Positions 1 through 7,138 of a DNA stretch of 64,000 nucleotides are shown piece after piece. A program made the position numbers and the translations under genes. The first letter of the stretch is position 1, and the number at the start of each line of letters is the position of its first letter. Origin of the DNA: JANMCE01 sp031360915 (lineage in GTDB: Bacteria > Actinomycetota > Acidimicrobiia > Acidimicrobiales > Ilumatobacteraceae); contig JANMCE010000123.1 of NCBI GenBank assembly GCA_031360915.1, forward strand, positions 4,215-68,214, given 5' to 3'. The notes beneath the pieces were generated by a model, which did not search any database, was not told the DNA's origin, and saw only the letters and a program-made list of their open reading frames with translations.

Positions 1-1
1 T

Positions 2-232
2 CTCCAATCCTGGGACTCGTAGACGGAGCTCGTTGTAGCCCGGCGTGGGGGTGTGCCGCCTGATGCGGCAGCGGTCGTGCTCAACCTTACGGCTACGGGA
101 ACCCAGGGACCTGGGTACGTGTCGGTGTGGCCCTGCGGTGGGATATCCGGGGTCGAACTCGGTGCTCAATACCGGGCAGAAGATACGGTCGCCAACGCAC
201 AGGCTCCACCTCCACGGATAGTTGCAACCGGG
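2..232 (+). pseudogene. Remnant of a secreted-protein repeat domain
   Basis: The plus strand encodes VARRGGVPPDAAAVVLNL followed by a TATGTQGPGYVSVWPCGG segment, the pattern of a repeat found in large secreted proteins of Acidimicrobiia and relatives. After about position 145 the homology jumps frames: SNSVLNTG is read in one frame and AEDTVANAQ in another, and an in-frame TAG lies at about 20-22. No start codon, signal peptide or complete domain is present, so this is a decayed fragment that may extend left of the window. Family assignment is from memory of the motif; the frame jumps are read directly. Confidence 0.5.
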
Positions 233-506
233 ACGACCCGACCACACCGGTGCCGGGATAGGTAGTGGCAACTGCTTGGCCAGCATCGGTAGCCAGCGCT
301 GCTCGCTCTCAACCAGTTCGACCGCTGCGAGGCGTCGGGGCATGCGGACGGTGAGCTCCTCCCCCAACCTGAAGACCACCTTGTCCCAGCCGTGGCCAAC
401 TCCACAAAGGGAGATCGGCAAGGTCATGTCGTTGCTGTTGCAACAATGCGCGCACCAACGACGAGTCGACGTTCGCTTCGGCTTCGGGCATGCTCATCGA
501 CATCAT
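190..506 (-). pseudogene. Truncated aminoglycoside/choline kinase-like (APH) N-terminus
   Basis: From an ATG at 506 the minus strand reads MPEAEANVDSSLVRALL and RHDLADLPL; after a one-base slip near 410 another frame continues GVGHGWDKVVFRLGEELTVR, MPRRLAAVELVESEQRWLP and LPIPAPVWSGRPGCNYPW. This is the N-lobe pattern of APH family kinases (HGWDN-VFRLGD, then PRR--A---E--WLP-LA). The catalytic HGDxxxxN loop and the C-lobe are missing: the homology stops at about 190, where the secreted-repeat remnant begins. It is therefore a frameshifted, 3'-deleted relic, the junction of two decayed genes. Confidence 0.6.
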
Positions 507-558
507 CGTTCATGCTCCTGCATCTATACGCCTGGCGACCCCGGCACCCGGGCAGGAA

Positions 559-2211
559 TTACATCGCGTTGACGATGGTGCCAAGTCCGGGCGACCGGAC
601 CAGGCCGGGGTCGAGGATCAATCGGACTTCGGCCTTGGATGGGTCGACACTGGCTGTCATGACTTCCCACGCGAGGCTCGCAGCCACAATCGGGGCGGCG
701 AACGAGGTTCCGCTCCAGGTGGCCCAGCCGTTGTACGGCACAACGTCGGTGATTCGAGGGTCCCCAACTATCTCTGCCTCGGCCGCGCTGTCGAAGAAGC
801 GGCTGTGAAGATCCGTTCCGGGGGCGCACGCCTGGACCCACGGTCCGAAGTTAGTGAACCAGGCGGGTCCGCTGCCGTCTAGGGCACCTACGGAAATCAC
901 CTCATCGAGTGAGGCGGGCCAGGTGGGTCGGGCGGCCGAGCTGTTTCCTGCTGATGCCACGACACTTACATTGGTGCGCCGGTACCCCTTGTCGAACAGC
1001 AGGTTTCGGATGACTTCGGCGGTGGCGACGGGCCGATCGTCGTCGGAGCTGTAACCGCTGATGGACAGGTTGAGAATGAGCGGTACGGCACCATAGGCAA
1101 GTGGATTACTCGTGAGAATCTTCGCCTTGAGATCGGCTACCAGATCATCGAGCACCTTCTTGGTGACGATCTTGACGACATCGGGCGAGAAGGCAATGGC
1201 GGCCGGGTTCAATCTACCAATCCGGTAGAGAAGAAACTCGATCTCCAGAGCGAGTTCGGCATCATCGACATCGCCGAAAGAACGCACGGCCCTGTGCAGA
1301 ACGACCTCGGCGCCGGGGGCGACATGATGGACGAGACCGGCGATGAAGGTGCCGTGACCAGCGTAAGGATCCAACACGCCATCGTGGTTGTTGTCGCAGT
1401 GTTCTTCGTCGTACACCCCCGTTGTCTGAACCGATGCGCGTAGGGCATTGGTTATGCCGGTGTCGAGCACCGCGACGATGCACTTTGGGAGGCCGGCCGC
1501 GTCAGCAGCAACGGCGTGCCGCGCTGCTACCCGATCTGCGGCAACTTCGAGCGGTGCCGGACGCGACATCGTGCGACGTGGGGCAAGCAGCGTGGCCGGA
1601 ACCCGGGTCGCGCTCGTCGGGTAGCCGGTCTGCGCAGCCGCGTAGCCAAGTTGGAACCACAGCGCCGCATCGCCCGACGGGATTGCGCCCGGCGAAGGGA
1701 TTGCACCCGGCGAAGGAATCGCGCCCGGCGAAGGGATTGCACCCGGCGAAGGAATCGCGCCCGGCGAAGGGGAGCCAACCGCCGAGAGTTGGGTCACGGG
1801 GTTGCGGTGCACATCGCCGTCGGCGAAGTAGACGTGGTTTACCTGAGCATTGATGCCTCTGCGTTGAAGATCCTCGACCGCCACGAGGGGATCGCCAACC
1901 TCGATGAGGAGCGCGAATCCTCCCACCAAAGTCGCAACGAGGGGGGCCGTCTGCTGGCCGGCGGTGATGACAGCGATGGCTTCAACCAGTTGGGTCGATC
2001 GCACGAGCAGTTCGGCCGGACGGAACGCATAGCTGCTCCCGTTCTTATCCGTCGAGAACCGCACCCGGGTGTCCCACGGCTGCCCTGACCCGCCGTCACC
2101 GCTGGCTGGCACTTCGGGCCCATCTGGATTCTTTGGATCCGCAGGCAAGCCCGCAGTGCCGAAACGTTCCCGGAGAAGTTCGCGTCGTAGAGTCGGTCCT
2201 TCGAAGGCCAT
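559..2211 (-). CDS. S8 family subtilisin-like serine protease, no signal peptide
   Basis: A 550-aa subtilase. The catalytic triad is visible: Asp in VAVLDTGI (about residue 250), His in GHGTFIAG (about 286) and Ser in SGTSFAAP (about 503); the oxyanion Asn lies in VVASAGN (about 423). Between Asp and His is a DNNHDGVLD loop that looks like a calcium-binding EF-hand-type loop. The N-terminal 240 residues are not protease; they hold five SPGAIP repeats (residues about 149-178) that could be a linker. The N-terminus MAFEGPTLRRELLRERFG has no signal peptide, so a cytoplasmic enzyme is inferred. The start ATG at 2211 has AGGAG upstream. It diverges from the CHAT gene with only a 35-nt gap, suggesting a shared promoter region and common function. 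Confidence 0.93.
   Translation of the reverse strand: MAFEGPTLRRELLRERFGTAGLPADPKNPDGPEVPASGDGGSGQPWDTRVRFSTDKNGSSYAFRPAELLVRSTQLVEAIAVITAGQQTAPLVATLVGGFALLIEVGDPLVAVEDLQRRGINAQVNHVYFADGDVHRNPVTQLSAVGSPSPGAIPSPGAIPSPGAIPSPGAIPSPGAIPSGDAALWFQLGYAAAQTGYPTSATRVPATLLAPRRTMSRPAPLEVAADRVAARHAVAADAAGLPKCIVAVLDTGITNALRASVQTTGVYDEEHCDNNHDGVLDPYAGHGTFIAGLVHHVAPGAEVVLHRAVRSFGDVDDAELALEIEFLLYRIGRLNPAAIAFSPDVVKIVTKKVLDDLVADLKAKILTSNPLAYGAVPLILNLSISGYSSDDDRPVATAEVIRNLLFDKGYRRTNVSVVASAGNSSAARPTWPASLDEVISVGALDGSGPAWFTNFGPWVQACAPGTDLHSRFFDSAAEAEIVGDPRITDVVPYNGWATWSGTSFAAPIVAASLAWEVMTASVDPSKAEVRLILDPGLVRSPGLGTIVNAM
1680..1772 (-). repeat. 18-bp tandem repeat encoding SPGAIP units
   Basis: Five near-identical 18-bp units (GGCGAAGGGATTGCACCC alternating with GGCGAAGGAATCGCGCCC on the plus strand) lie in frame inside the S8 protease gene and encode (SPGAIP)5. 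The two unit variants alternate, so the array probably grew by duplication of a 36-bp dimer. Because 18 is a multiple of 3, copy-number change would alter linker length without breaking the frame. Confidence 0.9.
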
Positions 2212-2246
2212 GATTTCTCCTAAAGTCGTCCAGAGTTCGGGGGCAC

Positions 2247-4952
2247 GTGAAACAGAGAGTCAGCTCGAAGCTTCGCGATACACCATCGACCGCTTCTCTT
2301 GATAGTAATTCCAATACCGATGTGCAGGTTGCGTACCGGTCACAAGACTTGGTGCACAGAGATCTCGCTGCTGCTCTCGCTCAGGCGAATGACCTGCTTA
2401 ACAGCCCTTCCGCCGAGGCGCGAGCGGTAGCGCGTTGGACCATCGGAAAAGTCCGTTACGAGCAGGGATTCCCCGCCCAGGCTAGAACTCTTATGCGTTC
2501 AGCGCTGCAGATTTCCAGTCGGTCGGGTCTGCACCGCGTAGAAGGGGCGGTTTGGCTGTCGCTCGCCGCCGTCCTGGTCGAAGTTGGGCAGGCTACCGAA
2601 GCGCTGAATGCTTTAGACCGAGCCGAGCCATTGGTTGAAGGAATCGAGATTGGCCGGTTAGTTCAACAGCGAGCTTTTGTCCTGTTCAATCTCGGTGACT
2701 GGTCCAAAGCCATCCTCGAAGCAAATCGGGCGCTGCCCTTGATACGTGGTCGCGCCGATAACGTCGGCGAAGCTCGACTGCTGTTGCTGCGAGGAGTGTG
2801 CCACCTGGGCGCTAGCGCACATCACGCAGCCGTAGCCGACTTCCGGGCTGCTGGACAGCTCGCCGATCGCATAGGTGAACGCCTGATATCTGCGCTGTGC
2901 CAACAGAACCTGGGCTGCACCTACGGCCGTCTGGGTGATATCCCCTCCGCTCTGTCGTGTTTCGAAGAAGCACGGCTTGCGTATCGACGTCACGGCGAGG
3001 CCACCCGCCTCCTCACAATTCTCGACACCGATCTTGCCGAAACACTCCTCCTGGCCGGCCTCACCGGTGAAGCAGTAGATGCCGCCCAACGCTCTGCTGA
3101 GTCGGCGGCACTGGCAGGAAACGTGGTCAACGAGGGCGATGCCCGGCTCATGATGGCCCGCGCTCTGCTCGCCAACCGCCAGTTCGATGAGGCACAGTCA
3201 ACCGCTCGAGACGCAGCCAGACTGTTTCGCCGGTCGCGGCGTCCGGGTTGGGCCCTGTTGGCCGAGTACGTGGCGCTCCAGGGAATCGTTGAGGGATCGC
3301 AAGACGACGTACGGCCGCCATTAGCGCTGTTGAAGAAGGCGGCTGGCCTCGCCGATCGCCTCGCCGCCAACGACTGGCAGAACGAATCTCGCCACGTCCG
3401 TACCTATGTCGCCCGCATAGCGATCGCCCGAGGAGATCGGGGCCTCGCTACGGCTCAACTGCGTGACGTCGTGATGGCAACGCGAGTAGGACACCTCTCG
3501 GCACGCGCCAACGCCTATCACGCTGTTGCGCTCACCCGGCTGGCTCACGGTGATACCGCTGGTGCGTTGACTGCGGTTCGATCCGGCCTGAGCCTCATCG
3601 ACCGATTCCGAGCGGTACTGGGTGCGACCGACCTTCGGTCTGCGGTGGCGGTACACGGAGTCGAATTGGCTCGGCTCGGATTCCGCATCGCGCTCGCAAC
3701 CCAGCGCCCAGCGTCGGTCTTTGAATGGAGCGAACGATGGCGCGGCGTATCGCTGCGGATCCAAGCGGTGAGGCCACCCGATGACGTTGAACTCGCTGCC
3801 CTGCTGTCACGACTCCGCAACCTCCACGTCACCCGTCTTCATGGTCGTGACCATCAATCTGCGGATGCAAACGCGGACGCAGCTATTGCTCAGGTTGAGG
3901 GTGCCATCGCGCTTCGGGTACGGCAGACCGACGCTCAGCACGGACAGGCCGACGTGGTTCCGTCGCTACGCACGCTCTCGTCGCAGCTTGAGAGCCGGGT
4001 CATGTTGATCTACACCGAGCTCGACGGCGACCTCTGGCTTCAACGAGTGCACCGAAAGACGTGGCAGCTCCATCCACTCGGAAAGCTCGACGACATAACG
4101 TCGGAGAGTTCCTATCTGGCCTCGGCGGTTCGGCGGATGCTCGCGTTCCGCGATCTTCCCGAACTCGAGTCAGATGCGCACACTGCGGCACAAGTCGCCG
4201 CCAAACATTTAGATGACCTGCTCTTCGGCCGCGTTCAAGAAGCGTGCGGGGGCGCGCCGATGGTCATCGTCCCGTCCGCTGGTCTCGTCGGAATGCTCTG
4301 GCCTGCGCTGCCAACGCTTGAGAATCGCGAGGTCGTGATCGCTCCCAGTATTACCGCTTGGTCCACACGGATACTTGCGGCGGAACCGGTGCCGGTGCCG
4401 GCGCGAGTGACGCTGGTGGCAGGACCCGACCTTCCCGCGGTACAGGCAGAACTCACGGCACTTCGACAGGTGCACCGATCGTCGGCGATGTTGCGGGGAA
4501 AGCGGGCGACCGTGAAGGCAGTTCTCGCCGCATTCGAAACAGCCGACCTCATACACGTCGCGTCGCACGGCACCTTTCGACGCGACAATCCTCTCTTCTC
4601 CGCTTTCCGGCTCGCTGACGGCCCGTTGACCGTTTACGAGTTGGAGCGCCTAAGCCGCGTGCCGCGCTCGATCGTGCTGTCCAGCTGTTCTGCTGGTTCG
4701 ACAAGCGTGAGACCGGGCGACGAGCTTATGGGCGCGGCGATCGCGTTTCTGCATCTCGGCGCTCGGTCATTGATCGCCCCGACTGATGCCGTCGATGACG
4801 ACCTCACCTCGCACCTCATGTTGCTCGTACACCGGCACATTGCGAGCGGTTCGTCCTTGGCCACCGCCCTGTCGTTCGCTCAGACAGAAACCAAGCTTTT
4901 GGGGCCTCGGGCCTGGGCGAACGCCTGCCTCTTTCTGGCGTTTGGAGCGTAA
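2247..4952 (+). CDS. TPR-CHAT protein (caspase-like protease)
   Basis: A 901-aa protein. Residues about 30-450 are alpha-helical TPR-like repeats (for example QQNLGCTYGRLGDIPSALSC); the C-terminal 350 residues form a CHAT domain, the clan CD fold shared with caspases and separase. The predicted catalytic dyad is His774 in DLIHVASHGTF and Cys814 in IVLSSCSAGS, both intact, and the domain ends in the usual GARAWANACLFLAFG-like motif. No signal peptide or membrane segment. Start is a GTG at 2247 with only a weak GGGGG ribosome binding site; a GTG near 2322 is an alternative. Divergent from the S8 protease and convergent (26-nt gap) with the 162-aa gene. CHAT proteins next to proteases and ECF sigma factors occur in actinobacteria, and related TPR-CHAT proteins act as effectors in defence; the substrate here is unknown. 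Confidence 0.9.
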   Translation: MKQRVSSKLRDTPSTASLDSNSNTDVQVAYRSQDLVHRDLAAALAQANDLLNSPSAEARAVARWTIGKVRYEQGFPAQARTLMRSALQISSRSGLHRVEGAVWLSLAAVLVEVGQATEALNALDRAEPLVEGIEIGRLVQQRAFVLFNLGDWSKAILEANRALPLIRGRADNVGEARLLLLRGVCHLGASAHHAAVADFRAAGQLADRIGERLISALCQQNLGCTYGRLGDIPSALSCFEEARLAYRRHGEATRLLTILDTDLAETLLLAGLTGEAVDAAQRSAESAALAGNVVNEGDARLMMARALLANRQFDEAQSTARDAARLFRRSRRPGWALLAEYVALQGIVEGSQDDVRPPLALLKKAAGLADRLAANDWQNESRHVRTYVARIAIARGDRGLATAQLRDVVMATRVGHLSARANAYHAVALTRLAHGDTAGALTAVRSGLSLIDRFRAVLGATDLRSAVAVHGVELARLGFRIALATQRPASVFEWSERWRGVSLRIQAVRPPDDVELAALLSRLRNLHVTRLHGRDHQSADANADAAIAQVEGAIALRVRQTDAQHGQADVVPSLRTLSSQLESRVMLIYTELDGDLWLQRVHRKTWQLHPLGKLDDITSESSYLASAVRRMLAFRDLPELESDAHTAAQVAAKHLDDLLFGRVQEACGGAPMVIVPSAGLVGMLWPALPTLENREVVIAPSITAWSTRILAAEPVPVPARVTLVAGPDLPAVQAELTALRQVHRSSAMLRGKRATVKAVLAAFETADLIHVASHGTFRRDNPLFSAFRLADGPLTVYELERLSRVPRSIVLSSCSAGSTSVRPGDELMGAAIAFLHLGARSLIAPTDAVDDDLTSHLMLLVHRHIASGSSLATALSFAQTETKLLGPRAWANACLFLAFGA

Positions 4953-4978
4953 CGGGCATCGATCGATCCTTGAGATCA

Positions 4979-5467
4979 CTACGGCGCAATGAGAGGGGTG
5001 AGGAGGTTCGTCCCATCACTGAGGGTTACGTGCACGCGGAAAGCACCCCGGGGGCTCTTGGTCTTGAACCGACCGTGTTCGTCGGTTTCGAACGACTCGG
5101 TCGGACCGGCGCCGTGTCGCAGCACCACGGCATGAGATCCCGCTGGCGTCACTTGGCCAATGAGATCGAGGCCGTGTTCGCTGGGTGCTACCTCGATCTG
5201 GACCGTCGAGTGTTCACCTCGGAAGATGACGAGTCGCCATTCGAGGTGCTCGGCCCTGGCAACCATCAGATCAGAAGCCGTGCTGGTGTCCGTCAGCAAC
5301 ACCAACAGCTCTGCGTCGAGATGTCGAAGCGCAAGGAGCGCCGCGGCGCGATCAACAGCTGCTTCGGTTGGTCCATCGATTTGGTCGATCGTGGCTGCCA
5401 AAACACCGAGCAAAAAGTCGGGCTGTCGTGCTTCATTGTTCGCTTCGACATCGTCACGCATGGCCAA
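4979..5467 (-). CDS. Hypothetical 162-aa partner of the ECF sigma factor
   Basis: A soluble 162-aa protein with no recognised catalytic motif. The N-terminal 75 residues are helical (AAVDRAAALLALRHLDAELL). The C-terminal half reads VQIEVAPSEHGLDLIGQV, then HAVVLRHGAGPTESFETDEH, GRFKTKSPRGAFRVHV, a beta-rich pattern like the carboxypeptidase-regulatory-like domains that often follow sigma factors in CHAT loci. Its ATG overlaps the 3' end of the sigma-factor gene by 14 nt, so the two are translationally coupled. I infer a regulatory partner, possibly anti-sigma-like, but there is no membrane segment or zinc-binding anti-sigma motif to prove this. Confidence 0.75.
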   Translation of the reverse strand: MAMRDDVEANNEARQPDFLLGVLAATIDQIDGPTEAAVDRAAALLALRHLDAELLVLLTDTSTASDLMVARAEHLEWRLVIFRGEHSTVQIEVAPSEHGLDLIGQVTPAGSHAVVLRHGAGPTESFETDEHGRFKTKSPRGAFRVHVTLSDGTNLLTPLIAP

Positions 5468-6146
5468 GACCTCCCTCGGCCTGCCGATCGAGGAACACTC
5501 TCAACTCTGGTCGGCTTCGCAGCTTTTCCAGACACCGACCCTTGGTTGGGCCAATCGAACCGTGTGGAAGCCCGAGAAGTTCGACAATCTCGTCGTAGGA
5601 CAGGGGAGGGTCCAGGGTTAGGAGACGAAGGATGCTCTGGCACGCTGCCGACAGGTGCTGGAAGGCCCGCCAGACCGCAACCGAAAGCTCGTTATCCAGC
5701 AGGGCTTCGTCCATCGCCTGATAATCGACCAAGGCAACGTCAGGCTCGGCCACCGGTACGTACCGGGCACGCGCCTTCACAAACTGGAGCGCCTCGTTTC
5801 GGGCGGTCGTCATCAGCCAGCTGACGAGACTGGCCGGCTTCTCGATCTTGTCGATGTGTTCGAGCAGTTTCAGCCACGTGTTCGAGAACACATCGTCTCT
5901 CGCCTCGACCGACAGCGTGAACGCTCCGATGCCACGATGCAACGCCGGAGACAGACACCGCACCAGTACGTCCCATGCACTGGCATCACCGCTTCTGATT
6001 CGAGCGACAAGCGTCTCAATCTCGGCACCGCTCAGCCGACGAGCAGCGCCAGGGCGACCCGAAAGCCAGCCGTCGCTACCGTGGTCGCCCTGACCGGGCA
6101 CCGTTTGGGCGGGCATCGGCAGAGCATAGGTCAAGGGGGGAACCAT
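5454..6146 (-). CDS. ECF-type RNA polymerase sigma factor
   Basis: About 230 aa from the ATG at 6146; a GTG at 6167 in the same frame is an alternative. The region-2 signature is seen in VEARDDVFSNTWLKLLEHID followed by VSWLMTTARNEALQFVKAR, and region 4 in DPPLSYDEIVELLGLPHGSI followed by GRCLEKLRSR, a helix-turn-helix binding the -35 element. About 45 residues precede sigma-2 (GQGDHGSDGWLSGRPGAARR) and look disordered. Length is typical for the ECF group. It lies upstream of and overlaps the 162-aa gene. The nearest targets are the S8/CHAT pair and the giant operon, but no common promoter motif could be identified by eye. Confidence 0.9.
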   Translation of the reverse strand: MVPPLTYALPMPAQTVPGQGDHGSDGWLSGRPGAARRLSGAEIETLVARIRSGDASAWDVLVRCLSPALHRGIGAFTLSVEARDDVFSNTWLKLLEHIDKIEKPASLVSWLMTTARNEALQFVKARARYVPVAEPDVALVDYQAMDEALLDNELSVAVWRAFQHLSAACQSILRLLTLDPPLSYDEIVELLGLPHGSIGPTKGRCLEKLRSRPELRVFLDRQAEGGLGHA

Positions 6147-6273
6147 GAATTTCGTTTCCAATCTCACGTCTGATTTGGCACTGGCGATCTATGGAGTCCT
6201 CTCAAAGCCGGTCGATACAAGAGTTCTCGGACGATCACGCAAAACAAGGCCCACGGGCCATAGCCTTTTGACC

Positions 6274-6459
6274 ATGGATCCTGTGAACGTCTCGATGGTC
6301 GTCGCTTCGCTCTCTACCTGGCCCGACGAATGGCTCCATCGTGCCTCTCGACTGGTGCGAGCGACGATTGATCGATCGACCGATCGACTAGATGTCGAGG
6401 ACCTGCGCCAACAGCTCGACCAGTACGAAGGGGAGCGGGCTCGACGCAACGCCGCCTGA
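6274..6459 (+). CDS. Possible small helical protein (61 aa)
   Basis: From an ATG at 6274 the frame encodes MDPVNVSMVVASLS, then a charged amphipathic helix (WLHRASRLVRATIDR, LDVEDLRQQLDQYEGERAR). The frame is also open upstream to an ATG at 6145, but that part has unremarkable composition. Third-position GC and heptad-like leucines favour coding; there is no clear ribosome binding site and I recognise no family. It diverges from the sigma-factor gene. Confidence 0.35.
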   Translation: MDPVNVSMVVASLSTWPDEWLHRASRLVRATIDRSTDRLDVEDLRQQLDQYEGERARRNAA

Positions 6460-6508
6460 GCCCTCGGACAGTGGGCTCCGCCAGCCCACGGCCCTCAGCT
6501 TGCACCCG

Positions 6509-6937
6509 TTACGGGTTGCGGATCTCGAAAACCGGACCCTCACCAAAGCCGGCCATCTCGGTCTTCACACCGTTAACGGCGGTGTGGCTGACCAGGACGA
6601 CAAGCTTGTAGACGGTGTCGGTGCTCGGGGGCGGCGGCACGCTGTGAGCGGCCACGTTGATGATGGCCGAGTAGTTGTTGCCACCGTTGAGCAGCTGCGT
6701 CACGGTAGGGCCAATTTGACCCTCGAAGCCGGCACCGATCGACTCGACCAACGCCCGCACCGTCCAGGTGCCACCGAGGAAAATCACTCCGGGGCCGGAC
6801 AGCTGCCAATCCACTCGTACCTGAAAGCCGGTGTCCGTGTCGATGACGCGGCTCGGCATACCTGCCGGATCAATGAGCGTGACCGCGGTAAGCGTGGCGT
6901 CAACGTTCATGACCGGTACATCAAAAGTAAGCGACAT
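6509..6937 (-). CDS. Hypothetical 142-aa beta-rich protein
   Basis: ATG at 6937 preceded by AAGGAGATCACAGC, a good ribosome binding site. The protein has no signal peptide and looks like a single beta-sandwich: alternating hydrophobic strands (FQVRVDWQLSG, GTWTVRALVESIG, YSAIINVAAHS, DTVYKLVVLVSHT) separated by Gly/Pro/Asn loops. No catalytic motif seen and no family recognised. It follows the 1150-aa propeller gene on the same strand after a 201-nt gap, so it may be a separate transcription unit or the last gene of the giant operon. Confidence 0.75.
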   Translation of the reverse strand: MSLTFDVPVMNVDATLTAVTLIDPAGMPSRVIDTDTGFQVRVDWQLSGPGVIFLGGTWTVRALVESIGAGFEGQIGPTVTQLLNGGNNYSAIINVAAHSVPPPPSTDTVYKLVVLVSHTAVNGVKTEMAGFGEGPVFEIRNP

Positions 6938-7138
6938 GCTGTGATCTCCTTGGGTTGGGGCTGCCGTTTGTCAGCCACTCCACAGATCCTCAAGATCGAG
7001 AGGAAATACAGAAATCTTCCAGAATCTTTTTGACTCCGGATTCCGATCAGTCTTAAGGGCGACATCCTGTATTTGCGCCGGTCCCCGAGCGGAACACGCC
7101 ACGGACATTGCCACAAACACTGGTCTCGCCGTGCTCTG

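Noticed and set aside
1680..1772. CRISPR-like regular repeats
   Set aside because: Units are contiguous, without spacers, and lie in frame in a protease gene.
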